Origin: Ambrosia x helenae
Lineage: Eukaryota > Streptophyta > Magnoliopsida > Asterales > Asteraceae
NCBI GenBank assembly: GCA_030844895.1
Contig: CM061226.1
Span: forward strand, 104,866,687 to 104,930,686
Direction of reading: 5' to 3'
DNA length: 64,000 nucleotides
Numbering within the stretch: the stretch's first letter is position 1; each line of letters opens with the position of its first letter. The position numbers and the translations under genes are program-made. The notes below the pieces were generated by a model. It did not search any database, had not been told where the DNA came from, and worked only from the letters and a program-made list of their open reading frames with translations. Positions 46,298 through 57,496 of the stretch are shown here, piece by piece.

Positions 46298-46298
<1 letters not shown>
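45598..46298. other. AT-rich region with a partial duplication
   Basis: It includes a 91-bp-spaced imperfect repeat (46008 and 46099) and another Helitron-5'-like end on the minus strand near 46265 (tctatatattatctata). No gene is seen. Confidence 0.4.
46008..46165. repeat. Two-copy tandem repeat
   Basis: cgtttgcgtattaagcttca...aaatgccacagag and tgtttgcgtatcaagcttta...aaatgccatagag are about 91 bases apart. Confidence 0.6.

Positions 46299-46336
<38 letters not shown>
46299..46336. repeat. (GAT)n microsatellite
   Basis: Twelve to thirteen GAT units. Confidence 0.9.
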
Positions 46337-46337
<1 letters not shown>

Positions 46338-46730
46338 AGGTTGATGATTATGAGAGGTTGATGATTATGAAGGGTTGAAGGGTCTCGCATTTAAGATGCA
46401 TCATAGGTAGTATTTTGTGTTCTAAAAGTTGGACATGAGGGTAGAATTGGGATAACATTTTAGGACGTGAGGTATTGGAATATGCTAAATTTATTATTCT
46501 ACCTTCTAAGAGTCTTAAATGTCCATAAAGTTTCAATTATACCCTCATTATATAAGCATAATTCACTTGTACATATTGCTTTAATAGTTGCATGCTTCAT
46601 AAAATTACTATATGATACATCACTCTTAATAATATAGACTATGAGGGACTTTATGGGCCTTTATGGGAAGATAGATGTGTAGTGGTGTGTGGGCTTTATG
46701 GGGCTTTAAAAATTATTGGGTAATCATTGC

Positions 46731-46733
<3 letters not shown>
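46337..46733. other. Intergenic with MITE-end-like sequence
   Basis: gactatgagggactttatggg at 46637 and ggggctttaaaa near 46698 resemble Harbinger MITE ends. No gene is supported. Confidence 0.35.

Positions 46734-46812
<79 letters not shown>
46734..46812. repeat. (ATT)n microsatellite
   Basis: About 25 ATT units. A poly-tyrosine frame through it is an artefact. Confidence 0.95.
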
Positions 46813-46813
<1 letters not shown>

Positions 46814-47439
46814 AAACCATTAACGAGACTAATGGTTTTGTGTTAAAACCATCTGACAATACCCATTTCAAACCATCAGATTTTAAACATGCAAATCAGA
46901 TTTTAGAGAGAGAGTAAGGGGCTGGAGAGAGAAAGCGTATAGGGAAGAAAGCAGGGGCCGACCGCCACTGTGGCGGTGGAGCTGACGATGGAGCACCACC
47001 GTGCACAACACCACCTGCATCTTCATCTTCTTTGTCTTCTATACCTAGCACCATAATAATAGTAATCATAATAATAAATAATATCCATAAACAACCCAAC
47101 TTGCAGCTTCATCTCTCGCCATCTCCATAACAAGCGTTACCATGGCGCCCCATAGCGCTGGCGGGGGCGGTGTTCCTGACGCCATGGGGGTCCAAAACAC
47201 CCAATAACGAGAGATCATAGAGCGCACTACACATACACTAATCTAAACCGTTTAACAAGTTAGGAGTATTCTAAATTTAATTAATAAATTATTATCAATT
47301 TTTGTATTTATTTATTTAGGGATTACCCGTTTTCGTACCCGTGGCAATTGATGCTTTTGACTCATTGGCACCATAGACTACCTGTTTTCCGACCAGGGTT
47401 CATATAGTTATTCATAGTAGTGTCTAGACTCCGGCCTCC
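46813..47439. other. Mixed noncoding, possible Harbinger MITE end
   Basis: The GC-rich segment 47141-47205 (ccatggcgccccatagcgct ... gacgccatgggggtcc) has the look of a Harbinger terminal region. No partner end or duplication was established. Confidence 0.35.
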
Positions 47440-47586
47440 GGGTGGGCAATGTTACGATTTTAGTAGATTAGGGTTTGCCATTCAGAATGGGGTGGCAGTG
47501 CAGCTTGTTGCCCGCTTACCTACTATCTTGATTTAATTTTCTCGGTCATGAAATGAAATTCTTCTAATTAACTTAAAAAAAAAAAT
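47440..47586 (+). repeat. Retroposon 3' end, family copy B
   Basis: It contains tttgccattcagaatggggt, then ggcagtgcagcttgttgccc, followed by a T-rich stretch and an A run (47575-47585). It matches copies at 36100 and (inverted) 35598. Confidence 0.55.
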
Positions 47587-47789
47587 TATTTAGTATAACA
47601 ATTAAGCTCCATATTTTATAAGGATGTCCTAAAGTTTCCACCAAACAAAATTTGAACCTTTAAATTTTATAAAGTGTGAAGACTTTGGATTTTTAGTATT
47701 TTAGGCCTCTAAACTTGTGATTATGTTATTACTGATTTGTGAATTCGTAAAGCACACGTATGAACATGTAATTGCACAAAGGCACGAAC

Positions 47790-48760
47790 ATTTAATTCCA
47801 TGATATGGGGATGGGGCGGCACCCGAATTGTTTACGGGTATCTACTATCAGCACGGTAATACCGCCGCCATCCATGCTGGTAGTGGTCCCGTGGACTGTT
47901 TTGCTGGTTGTATCTACCGTGCTGGTAACCGGTTTTTATTTTATTTTTTAGTTTTATAAATGCTATTTTTTGTGTTTTAACCGTTTGTTTTGTATTTTTT
48001 TATTATTTTAATTGTTTGTTTTAAAATCTAATTAATTTAAACAACATTAAAAAGGAACATAAAAAACTAAAATTCATTACTATTAAACACAAAAATAAAT
48101 TACCTAAAAAGAAATAAAAAACCTAGAGTTGACGCAACACTTGCCATGCCTCGACATAGTTAAAACTGTTGCCGTATCGATCCGCATAGGCCATATGCGT
48201 GAACTCGATAGCCAAATCCGGGTCCATGCTTGGCTCCTCCCTCAACGTGTTCTCGTACAGGGTGGTCCACCGATCACACTTTATGTTGAGATCGGCCAAC
48301 TTCCGCTGCAGGCTGACGATTGTTCGGTCGTTGGTGCCGACGTGGCGGTTGAAATCGGCCAGCACACGATCCCGAAACCCCTCCGGGTGGGAGCCCGAGG
48401 CCCTCAAGCGTTGGCGTTGACGTTGTTGTATAACCGGGTCGTTTGTGGCGTCTTTGTAGCATAGAACCAACGCTATCTCTTATTCCGAGGTCCAGCGAAT
48501 CATCTTTGTATGTGTGTGTGTGTGTGTTTGTTTGTTTGTTTATACAGTGGTGGTAAATGTGAGTTTTTTACCTCACGGTTTGTTGTGTTTATAAACAAAA
48601 AAAAAAATGAAACGAACGGTCCAAGTAATTCAATATTACTGACCGTTTGGTGGAACGGTTTCAATGTTTTATTAAATTCGATTGACGGTTTCTGTATTAA
48701 ACTTACTGATTCGGTGGTGGGATGGTTGTAGTAATTAATATTACCTTTAAACCGTGTGAT
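47790..48760 (-). mobile_element. PIF/Harbinger fragment containing ORF1
   Basis: GC-rich sequence (gatatggggatggggcggca) at the left and an ORF1 remnant in the middle suggest a deletion derivative of a Harbinger element. Exact ends are not resolved. Confidence 0.5.
48120..48507 (-). pseudogene. Harbinger ORF1 (Myb/SANT-like) remnant
   Basis: The minus strand reads MIRWTSE, a TAA stop, then EIALVLCYKDATNDPVIQQ, GFRDRVLADFNRHVGTNDRT, IVSLQRKLADLNIKCDRWTT and YENTLREEPSMD, ending FNYVEAWQVLRQL. This is the trihelix/Myb-like DNA-binding ORF1 of plant PIF/Harbinger elements, which helps the transposase bind element ends. The opening W-T-x-E-E-E-x-A-L block is broken by one stop. Upstream on the minus strand lies a gtttgtttgtttataca segment in the leader. 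No transposase ORF is adjacent. Confidence 0.7.
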
Positions 48761-48937
48761 ATTAAAAAAAGAAAAGATAAGTGAAATTAAAAAAAAGAAT
48801 CAGTGGAGTGTTGCGTCCAAAAACGTGTTTCGGTGAACTAAATTAGTGAAGTGATGTGATAAAACAGTATTGGTTACAATCAATAAAAGAAAAAAATAAC
48901 ACTACAAGCACCCCTTGTGCCCTAAGAAGGTATAATC

Positions 48938-48971
48938 TATATATATATTATATATATATATATATATATAT
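48938..48971. repeat. (TA)n microsatellite
   Basis: TA tract with a phase slip near 48949. Confidence 0.9.
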
Positions 48972-49686
48972 TGCAAAGGTATTAATCCTACATGTCATAC
49001 TCTTATGCAATCTCTCCTTTGAGAGATGCCACATAGGATGTGATGTGGCAACTATAAACCAATTAAAAAAAAGAAATAAATATGATTTAACCTAATCTAT
49101 TATAATCTTTAACCTAATCTATTAAATACATAATCTACTAAATCTAAATATTAAACCTTTATTATTTTATCTCTCGTGTTTCCTCCCATAACTTTTAAAC
49201 GTTAATATCTTTTATATACGAGATTTTTTAAAGAAAAAAATTACACCAAATTAACGAGCGTTTTATTATCTTTTCAACGAGTACCATATTGCTATATAAA
49301 AATCGGAGAAAAAAAAATAACTAATTTTCTGTAATCCGACAGGTATTGTGTCGGGTTTGGGATTAGTTTAAAAAAAATTGTGGGTTTGGGTCGGGTCGGG
49401 TCGGGTCTGGTGATGCCCGACCGATTACCCGAAACAACATACCCAAATACCCGAACTATATACCCGATCATATACCCATTAATTTTTAACGCATCATATA
49501 ACTCTTAGACTAATGCATTCGATATTTCAAAAATTAACTTTTTTTCTTATTTCATGTTAGTTCTTTTTAGAATGATCGATTACAAACTTCCGAATTCATT
49601 TGTAATGACACTAGATTTATACCCCGGCACAGAGATTCGTTTTTTTTATATTTGAATATTATAACTTATGGCAGAGATTTGTTTAA

Positions 49687-49687
<1 letters not shown>
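48972..49687. other. Intergenic, nothing recognised
   Basis: It includes a short (gggtc)-rich tract at 49384-49410 (gggtcgggtcgggtcggg). No ORF or RNA gene is supported. Confidence 0.4.

Positions 49688-49722
<35 letters not shown>
49688..49722. repeat. (AAT)n microsatellite
   Basis: About 11 AAT units. Confidence 0.9.
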
Positions 49723-49723
<1 letters not shown>

Positions 49724-49821
49724 TTTATTATGTTAGTATTAGATATTTCAACCCGGGACGCTCCCGGGACAGAAACTAGTATATTATATGAAATATGCAT
49801 TTATGTAAAAATTACTCATAT

Positions 49822-49937
49822 CCATAACCTCTTGGTCTAGTTGTATGCTACCCTTACAAATGTGAGTTGTGTTTAAATCCTTGCAAGTGCAAGATAAAGT
49901 GGAATAAATGTGTTAAATTTTGCCGTTCAAAAAAATT
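49822..49937 (+). mobile_element. tRNA-derived SINE with target duplication
   Basis: The head has an A-box-like ttggtctagttgtatgc and a B-box-like tgtgtttaaatcc. It ends tttgccgttcaaaaaaatt, the same 3' word as in the other SINEs here. A 17-bp duplication gtaaaaattactcatat (49805-49821) / gtaaaaattacacatat (49938-49954) flanks it with one mismatch. It is about 116 bp. Confidence 0.8.
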
Positions 49938-50110
49938 GTAAAAATTACACATATGATAATTTTATTGATAAGTTATTGATGTAGTACACACATCCAACAA
50001 ATCGCAAATGTTACACAGAATTATACAATCTTAAATAAGTTTGATCGAACTTATAGGACACTTGTAAAACATGTATATGTTGTTTTTATGTAGTAACGGC
50101 TTTAAAATAA

Positions 50111-50293
50111 GGCCAAGGGGTTTGGAGGACGTCCCTGGCCTGGTGACAGACGATTGGCGGCATCCACACCGCCCCTTGGCCCGTCCTCGTCCTCAACATC
50201 TTCTACAAGACAAAGGCGATGGACCACTTGGGACCCCTTAGGCTGATGTGAGGACCATCTTCAAAGATGAGCCTCCCTCAGCATCCGCTAGCC
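50111..50293. mobile_element. PIF/Harbinger MITE
   Basis: The left end GGCCAAGGGGTTTGGAGG and inverted right end GGCTAGCGGATGCTGAGG are flanked by TAA at 50108-50110 and 50294-50296, the usual Harbinger target. The left end matches the start of the Harbinger element at 63018 (GGCTAAGGGGTATGGTGG) at 15 of 18 bases. It is 183 bp, GC-rich and noncoding. Confidence 0.7.
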
Positions 50294-50296
50294 TAA

Positions 50297-50744
50297 TTTT
50301 TTTTTTTTTTTCACAGTCGCTTTCAGAAACCTAGTAGTTGATAAACATATCATTTTTTGTTTTAAACATAGTTAATTGTCGTATTTAAAATTTATTTATT
50401 ATATAAAAGCTAATCCATAATAAAAGTTGACCACTTAACCACTAAAGTATTTTGTATTTGCTGTTCTACAAATAATCCAAACAAAAGAACATAAAGAATA
50501 AGAATTATGAAAATATGTAGGCTACCAACAAAGAACTACATCCAAGTAAAACATACAAACAAAAGAACATCTGAATCTACAAAACGGAAACCAAAAATAT
50601 GAAATCATATTATTACAATCTAATTAAATAATTAAAAAAATGAAAAAAAACAACTGAATAGATACCGAATTAAACGCAAATTTATTTTCTAAAACGTAGG
50701 AAATATTATTTTGAGAGTTTAATTAAACAAATTTGATAGTTCGT
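50297..50744. other. Intergenic, nothing recognised
   Basis: AT-rich, with a T run at 50300. No features are supported. Confidence 0.4.
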
Positions 50745-50834
50745 TTTTTTTTTCCGGCAAACAACATATCTCATTCCACAAAAACATATATACAAAAAAA
50801 AAAAAAAAAACCAACTAGCAAGAAGCTACCAAAC

Positions 50835-53800
50835 TAGAGATGTACAAACCGGTTTTTTTTGGAAACCGGTCCGGTTAGAAAACCGGTTCGAGTTTTACAA
50901 GTTCAAAAAAATCGGTTTTTTTTCACAAACCGGTTTGGAAACCGGTCCGGTTTTTAGGTCCCACAACTACCAACTATTCAAACCGATTGGACCTGGGTTG
51001 GAAACCGTTTTTTTTTGAAAAACCGGTAAAAAACCGAAAAAAACCCGGGTTTTTTTACAAAATTTGCTGCTGTTTGCAGTTGTGTTGTGCAGATTTTTTT
51101 TTTTTTTTGTTTTTTGAACAATTTAAACACTACAAATTCTTATAAACACATTGTAACTTAAAAATACGATTTCATTAATTAAAAAAGACGATAAAAAACA
51201 TCAAAACATAAAGGAATCCGAAGATAAAAAACATCAAAACATCAAAACATCTAGCATAATAGAAAACATAATCTTAAAAAACATAGTCTTAAAAGGAAAT
51301 AAGTCTTCAAACATAGTCTATTCTTCACCCGAACCGGAGTTGCTTCTTATCCATTCATCCATTTCGGCTTCATATTCGGACATTGGTTCGGTTAAGTCCG
51401 CGTTCACCTCGTCCTCGTACACTTTGCCTTCATATTCAAGTTCTCCCTCAAGTGAGCGTATGTTTTGCACCCTCTCCGCCGCATCCAAATAATCCTTCAA
51501 GCAAATCGCCATCTCTACCGAAGGTGGAGTTAGTCGCGTCCTACGTATCGAAATGACCCTGCCACTAATAGAGAAAGCGGATTCCGAAGCTACCGTGGAA
51601 GCTTGGACGGTTAGTAAATCTCGGGCCATGGCGGCTAAGACCGGAAATTGATTTTCCTTAATTTTCCACCAAGCCAACACATCAAAATTTTTAAATTCTT
51701 CAGGAGTCAAACCTTGTAAATAGTTTTCGGCACCATACCTCCCAAGTTCGCTACTAGGAGTGTTACCTCGTGCACGTTTATTAGATGTGTCCAACAAAGA
51801 ATTGTATAAATACATGTCCGAATCGTTTACATTTTGAGAAGCTTGTCTCAATTGCGTTTGAATGGACGACATTTGACCATAACGTTCAAAATAATCATCA
51901 TACATATCCGTGAGATGTTTGTTAAATCTTGCTACCATACCTTGTGAAAAAAGTGGATCTTTTACCGTGTTCAACCCCAACTCATCACAAATTTTTTCAA
52001 TTATATTTTCTACCCCCTACATTGTAACATGGGTTTAAAGCGGATGCACAAGTAAAAACCGGCGGTAATTCCGAAAAATATTTTCTAAATTTTTCCTTCA
52101 TAGTTGCCGCCATTTCTTTGTATGGACTACCTCTACATTCCATTTCCCCTAATTTACTAGTCATGTTATATAACTTGTGAAGTGTTATACAACTAGTGGG
52201 ATAATAAACTCCCGACAAAGCGGTGGTTGAAGCTCTAAAAACTTGTAGCAATTCCGTTACAGCTTCAATAACATTCCAATTCAAATGGTGGTATGGTGCC
52301 GCTTTTCCCCGACTAACCAAAATTTCATGAAATGCATTTAAACTACCTTTTTGCAGAATGTGTTTTTCGAACATGTTACAAGTGGAACTCTTGTTGGACA
52401 ATCCCAATTCGGACCCAAACAAATGGCATTCACACTTTTGCAAAAATTTATATAGTTAGCATGCCTTGTGTTGTTGCTATATATATCGCGTAACATTTTT
52501 CGAAAACCTTCTCTTTGTGTTTCAATAAGTTTAGACCATCTTAAACGGCCAAATTGATTATGTGTGCGACACAACGACTATGAAAAAAATACCCCTTCAC
52601 AAATAGATTGGTATTTTAATTTTAATTGTGTGATTGCCGCGGTATTATTCGACGCGTTATCAAAAGATATTGATAAAATCTTGTTTTCTAACTTAAACGT
52701 TTGAATAACTTTGTCAATCATATTAAAAATATTTGTACCGGTGTGAGGGTAATCAAACAATCGAAACGCAATAGTTCGTTTCATCATTTGCCAAGAAGAC
52801 GGTTCAATCCTATGGGCCGTTACACAAATATAAGAGTCGGGTGAACCATGTGGTGCGGACCAAACATCACTTGTTAAGTTAACACCGGTTTCTAAATTTT
52901 CAAAATAAGTAATTAATTCTTTTTTTGCTTGTTTCCATCTTTTTAAACAATCACGCCTAAGAGTAGCACGACTTACATGTGTGTATCTTGGTTGAAGTGT
53001 TCGTTGAATAAGCCTCGTCAAACGTGGGTTGTCAAAATGATTGAAAGGCAACGTTTCTTGTATGACAAAATTCCCCATTTCTTCGCGAACCGCTTCCAAG
53101 TTGTACACAAACAAGTCGCCTTCTTGTGTGATCGAGGCTCCACCTTGAGAATTTTTCTGTTCTTTCAAAATCTTACAATATGGTTTTTCCACGTGGTCTC
53201 TCAAGGTCGAGTTAGCATCATGTTTAAGCAAAGCCGAACAATATTTGCATCTCGCCTTGTTTGGACCAAAACTCATAACACATAAATCAAAGTGTTTCCA
53301 AACAAGTGGGTTTCTTTTCGTGGGAACCACCTTAACAACCGTGGCTTGGGATGAAGAGGCACCAACTTGGTGCGAACCGGTTTGGCTTTGAGGAGTTGGT
53401 GGTTGTGAAGATGCCATTTTTCTTAGAAAGTAGAGAGTGATTTGTGAGAAATTAGATGAACAATGCAAGATTAGAGAGTGTTTTGAAGGTGTGATTGATC
53501 CTAAACTACAAGGGGGTATTTATACTATGATTGTGGGTCAAAAATACCAAAAAAAGACAAAAAAAAACCCGGCTCCAAACGACTATAATGCCGTTGCCTA
53601 ACGGTCAGAAACCGGTTTCCAGACCGGTTTTTAAACCGGTTTTTTTTTCGGGTTTCAGCTGAACCGGTTTTTAAACCGGTTTTTACAGTCCAATCGGTTT
53701 CAAACCGGTTTTCCAACCGGGTTCAATTCCAAACCGGTTTTCAACCCAGTTCCTGATCCAGATACCCAAACCTATTCCAAATCGATGGGCCGGGTCGGGT

Positions 53801-53879
53801 TGGGACCGGTTTTTGAGCAATCGGTTTTTCGGTTTTTTTTCCGGGTCGGTTTGAAAAACCGGTTTTTTGTCCATGTCTA
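50835..53879 (-). mobile_element. hAT transposon with intact ends
   Basis: It is flanked by a perfect 8-bp duplication TACCAAAC (50827-50834 and 53880-53887). Ends read inward as tagagatgtacaaaccgg and tagacatggacaaaaaaccgg, a short imperfect terminal inverted repeat in hAT style. Both sub-terminal regions (50850-51050 and 53590-53870) are dense in AACCGGTTT words in both orientations, the likely transposase-binding sites. A single minus-strand transposase gene fills the interior. Length is 3,045 bp. Confidence 0.92.
51318..53417 (-). pseudogene. hAT transposase, broken by frameshifts and stops
   Basis: The start is ATG 53417 (MASSQPPTPQSQ), 17 codons inside the longest frame. A BED zinc finger (VWKHFD...ARCKYCSALLKHDANSTLRDH, residues about 40-75) is followed by the RNase-H-like core: VNLTSDVWSAPHGSPDSYIC, ISFDNASNNTAAI. 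The motif HSRCVAHIINLAV lies after a +1 shift in a T7 run (about 52580), then a TAA replaces Gln in V-Q-D-G-L. Further pieces cover GLSNKSSTCNMF and the spacer. The C-terminal dimerisation domain is intact (LAWWKIKENQFPVLAAMARD, STVASESAFSISGRVI). Full length would be about 700 residues, normal for hAT. It cuts and pastes DNA in the nucleus when intact; this copy cannot. Confidence 0.9.
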
Positions 53880-54102
53880 TACCAAACCACCCAACACAAC
53901 GCACCCAAAACTAAAACATTACATACAAATTTCCGATAAATTAAACCTCACCCAATTCACCCAAGTAATGGTACTATGATTTAATCGCTGCTTTACTAAT
54001 AAAAACGTTACCGCCTGAAGATCACCAAATATGACATCAATACTTACTCATTTCCTAGTGAAAATTAGATGATTTCGAGTCTTCCACACCAACCAACACG
54101 CA
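53880..54102 (-). pseudogene. LINE ORF2 C-terminal end between hAT and CACTA
   Basis: The minus strand continues the zf-RVT tail: ACWLVWKTRNHLIFTRK, a stop, then VSIDVIFGDLQAVTF. The W-x-x-W-K-x-R-N-x-x-I-F pattern is typical of L1-type plant LINEs. The piece ends at the GCA duplication of the CACTA element on one side and the TACCAAAC duplication of the hAT element on the other. Confidence 0.65.
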
Positions 54103-54583
54103 CACTACTAGAAAAAAAGGCCTTTCTTGACACGCATTGCGTGTCAAGAAAAGAGTCTGATGACAAGAAAAAAAACGTCAAGGATGGCGGTGTCATAAAT
54201 TTAAGATGACATATTTTCGCTTGTCATCTGTTTATGACACACATTTATGACAACATTTATTGACACACATTATGACACTTTTTAATGACACATTTTTATG
54301 ACAGTTTTTGTTGACATTTTTTCAACACATATTATGACAGAAATTTATGACATAATTTTATGACGTTCTTTTGTGTGTCATAATTTATTAATCTAAAAAA
54401 AATTCCTGTAAAATTACATATTTACCCTCCTGGATTTATAGCCATTTTATTATATGGAAAATAATTAGCAAACTAATAACAAAAACATCATTTCATTATA
54501 TAATCCATATTTCCGAGACAACGTTTAACGTTTACAAAAATATTGTATCGACAATATATACATTGCCTTCAAACAAGTTCCAA

Positions 54584-54862
54584 TCATTTAAAAATAAAAG
54601 TCGCGGCGTAGCTTGACCATTCTTCGCAAACGACATCCATCTCCTCATCCCCGTAATAATCTACTTCTCCCTCAACCTGAGACAACAATAAAATTAATAC
54701 ATTAGTCGAGGCCGGCCAATTATTTTACATAAATCATAGCGCATCGCTACGTTTATTTTGCCTTAACTTACATTGCCCAATATTTCGACTCCTTGAACTA
54801 TCTCTTTCATGAATTTCATGACACAAAAAACCACATTCTGTGATTCCCGGCTGGCATGGACA
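54584..54862 (-). pseudogene. Ulp1-like protease C-terminus (two exons) in the CACTA element
   Basis: Exon one (54862-54772, minus) starts after an AG acceptor and reads CPCQPGITECGF. One base is then out of frame and it continues VMKFMKEIVQGVEILGN to a GT donor. Exon two (54676-54584) reads VEGEVDYYGDEEMDVVCEEW, then SSYAATFIFK and a stop. The Q-P-G-x-x-E-C-G motif holds the catalytic Gln and Cys of C48 (SUMO protease-like) enzymes, and x-E-I-x-x-x-x-E-E-W is the family's usual tail. Many plant CACTA elements carry such genes. The frameshift directly after the Cys and the missing His/Asp part make it a remnant. Confidence 0.65.
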
Positions 54863-56900
54863 CTACACATTAAAAATAAGAAAAATATTAGACTGTGTAT
54901 AAACATAACATATTGCGACACTTGAAATTAAATAATATATATGTTAACTGTTGAAATGAATCGAACATGTCAAACCAATACAAAATGGTAGGTTTAGTAC
55001 ACAGTTTGGAACATTGAATGGACCATGTTAGTTGAACAAGTCGATTACCATGTATAATATTTATAAGTCATCTTCATCATTCTTAGAAATGTTTTGGCTG
55101 GTATGTTTAGCAACGTGACTTGTTTGGTTTGCCATTTTTGAAACTTTACTTGGTGGTTCGACCCAAAAACTTACAATAACTACGCCTAATTCATTGCCTA
55201 ATGTCATTTCAATTGAATAAAATGCACAAAGATATGTATTTCTGCTACCTAAGATTGTGATTGGGTGCGTTTCTGCTATTTGAAGTTGTAATAATCAAAA
55301 TAATTACTTATTTGAGTGTTTGATAACTCCATTGAACAAAATGACCAAAAGGGTATTTGAAATGGGTAAGAATGAGGTTGTATAAATATTTTAGTTACCC
55401 TTTGAATGGTCAGTTTCATTGCAACTAGTTTGAACCTAAAACTGATTATTTGGTATCTAAATAATAGATAACACTTTATCCAAACACTAGAAAACTCAAA
55501 ACTGAACATCCAAACTCTTAGCCAATTATAATTAATCGGCTAAGACAAACACCCTCTAAAACTAATATAAGCTTTTCTAGATTCTAGTTATCCATACTTA
55601 TTGGTTTATTTCTATCAACAACATTCCTAATATGAATATGCTTTATAAAAAAAAGGGTAAATAAATGTCACCTGTAGAAAACATGTATCATCCAAGATAT
55701 AATAGTTTTAGTAATAATTGTTTTGATTAACCTTTTGTTTTATGCTACTAGTTTATAAAATTTGGGTGGAAACTGATAGACCTTAACTATATTTAGGGTC
55801 TTAACTTATCAAAAAGTAAACATCGGCTCATATACTAGTCAAGAGTTAAACTTTCAGTCTTTAAAATTGTGGGAAAATAAACTTTCACTTCTTTAAAAAT
55901 TGATATGAGTATTAGAACCGGACTATAGACCAGAAAGTTGCAACAAAAATGGTAGCTCCGCTGCATAAGGTAGTCATACATAAGCACAGCGATGATGGCA
56001 GTCTAGTGTATGTTTGGAATAGAAAATTAAACTTCTTGAAAACCAAGTGGCAACCTGATCTTCAGTTCCAAACACACACTAAGACCATTACTAGAGTACC
56101 AAAGATGGTAGAAATAGGCTGCTTGGTGCAAAAACTTAAGAAGAATGTGAAGCATTTTGTATAAAATACAAAATACATATACACATTGACATAAGTACAC
56201 AAGAAACACACAGGAATGATATGAACTATAAAAAATAACATGCATAATCAAGCAGTATAAAGACATTAGACAATTTAATATTCAGCATTATAAAATTAAA
56301 AACTCACAGTTCAAACTCATTTCTGCATTACCCGCGATTTTGAAAAGCAATTATCATTATCAAGCTTCAGCTTCACTTTTCAATTCGAAACTAAGATCTC
56401 TAGATTTTTTGTCCCTCTAACAATTATAGCTTTAGTGTAAAGTTATGAAAAATATAGCTTTCTAACAATTCGAAACTAAATTTGATTCTATAGGTGTAAA
56501 GTTTTGATTATTAAACCTTTGATATCAAGATCATGTGTAAACCCTAAATTGACACCCAATTCAAAACCCCCCAAAATTAATCACAAACAATTCATTTAGG
56601 GAATGCAATTAACAGAAAACTTACTTGAGCAGTCTGATTTGAAACGTAACGAGGGACAATGAATATTTTAAGAACCTTCAACAAGGAAAGGGTCTCTTTG
56701 TCTCTGACCAAGTCTTGTTTACTGACAATGGGTCAAAGCCAACGGTCAACCTATTTGCGTTGGCCTTGAGAAGGAGGATTTGAGAAGAAGGGTTTTTCTT
56801 ATGACTAGATCAGGATTAGGGTTTTGCTTTTAGAAGGAGGCGATGGTTGATTTGAGTAGAGGATGGATTTGAGGTTTTATTATCTATTTTATTTTTTTTT
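54863..56900. other. CACTA interior, nothing else recognised
   Basis: Mostly AT-rich intron-like sequence. A 71-codon plus frame at 55949 (MVAPLHKVVIHKHSDDGS) has no recognised domain. A CDS-poor 5' region near 56700-56900 would carry the element promoter on the minus strand. Confidence 0.4.
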
Positions 56901-57140
56901 ATGAGAGAGGGGGGAAGCTTTATGGGGATGCGTGGTGACACAAAAGCATGACATGCAGACTTCAAAATTGTCATGATTTTTTATGTTATGGCGGAAAATT
57001 ATTAACACGTAGAAAAAAACGTCAAGAAATTATAACTTTGTATCAAAGATGACATTTTTTTTATGACATACACTTTTGCATGTCATAAATAGGCGCATGT
57101 CATAAAAAGAGTGTCAAGAAATGGTATTTTTCTAGTAGTG

Positions 57141-57496
57141 GCAATAAGAATCACCACTCTAATAACCTTTCTTTTCTTTGCGGACAAATCCACTGTATTA
57201 TAACTAGAAAGCAAATATGTAACATTGAATGCACAAATATTTGAGACATTACACCAACCACTAACCTTCTGCCACACCCTAGAGCTCACTGAGCAAGAAG
57301 TGAAAAGATGATTAGCGTCCTCCTCCCTGTCGTCGTAAAGCTTGCATATAACCGACCCCCTAAGCACGTTTCTATTGTGTAATCCCTTTAAAGTCGCCAA
57401 TCTATCTTGCACAACCCTCCATCCAAATATACTTACTTTTTTTAGCACCCGTTCCACCCATTCAAAGAAATAAGTGCAATAAAAGAGGACCCACAT
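57141..57496 (-). pseudogene. LINE zf-RVT domain
   Basis: The minus strand reads FEWVERVLKKVSIFGWRVVQ, DRLATLKGLHNRNVLRGSVI, CKLYDDREEDANHLFTSCSV and SSRVWQKVSGW. This is the zinc-binding domain that follows the RT of plant L1-like LINE ORF2 (F-x-W-R ... C-x-x-C-type ... E-x-x-x-H-L-F-x-x-C ... V-W). The second Cys of the first pair is Tyr here. It runs into the CACTA element at LIATT. Confidence 0.8.

Larger units (their letters stand above)
54103..57140 (-). mobile_element. CACTA (En/Spm) element, non-autonomous
   Basis: Both ends carry the terminal repeat CACTACTAGAAAAA (54103 on plus; 57140 on minus), flanked by a 3-bp duplication GCA (54100-54102 and 57141-57143). Sub-terminal 300-bp regions repeat ATGACA/TGTCAT words many times, as expected for transposase-binding motifs. 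No TnpD/TNP2 transposase is visible in the 3,038 bp. The coding trace is a minus-strand Ulp1-like C-terminus near the 3' end. Confidence 0.92.

Noticed and set aside
46675..46917. 80-codon poly-tyrosine protein
   Set aside because: It is a direct translation of the (ATT)n microsatellite.
48129..48464. 111-codon plus frame opposite the Harbinger ORF1 remnant
   Set aside because: It is an antisense shadow. The minus frame carries the conserved Myb-like ORF1 blocks.
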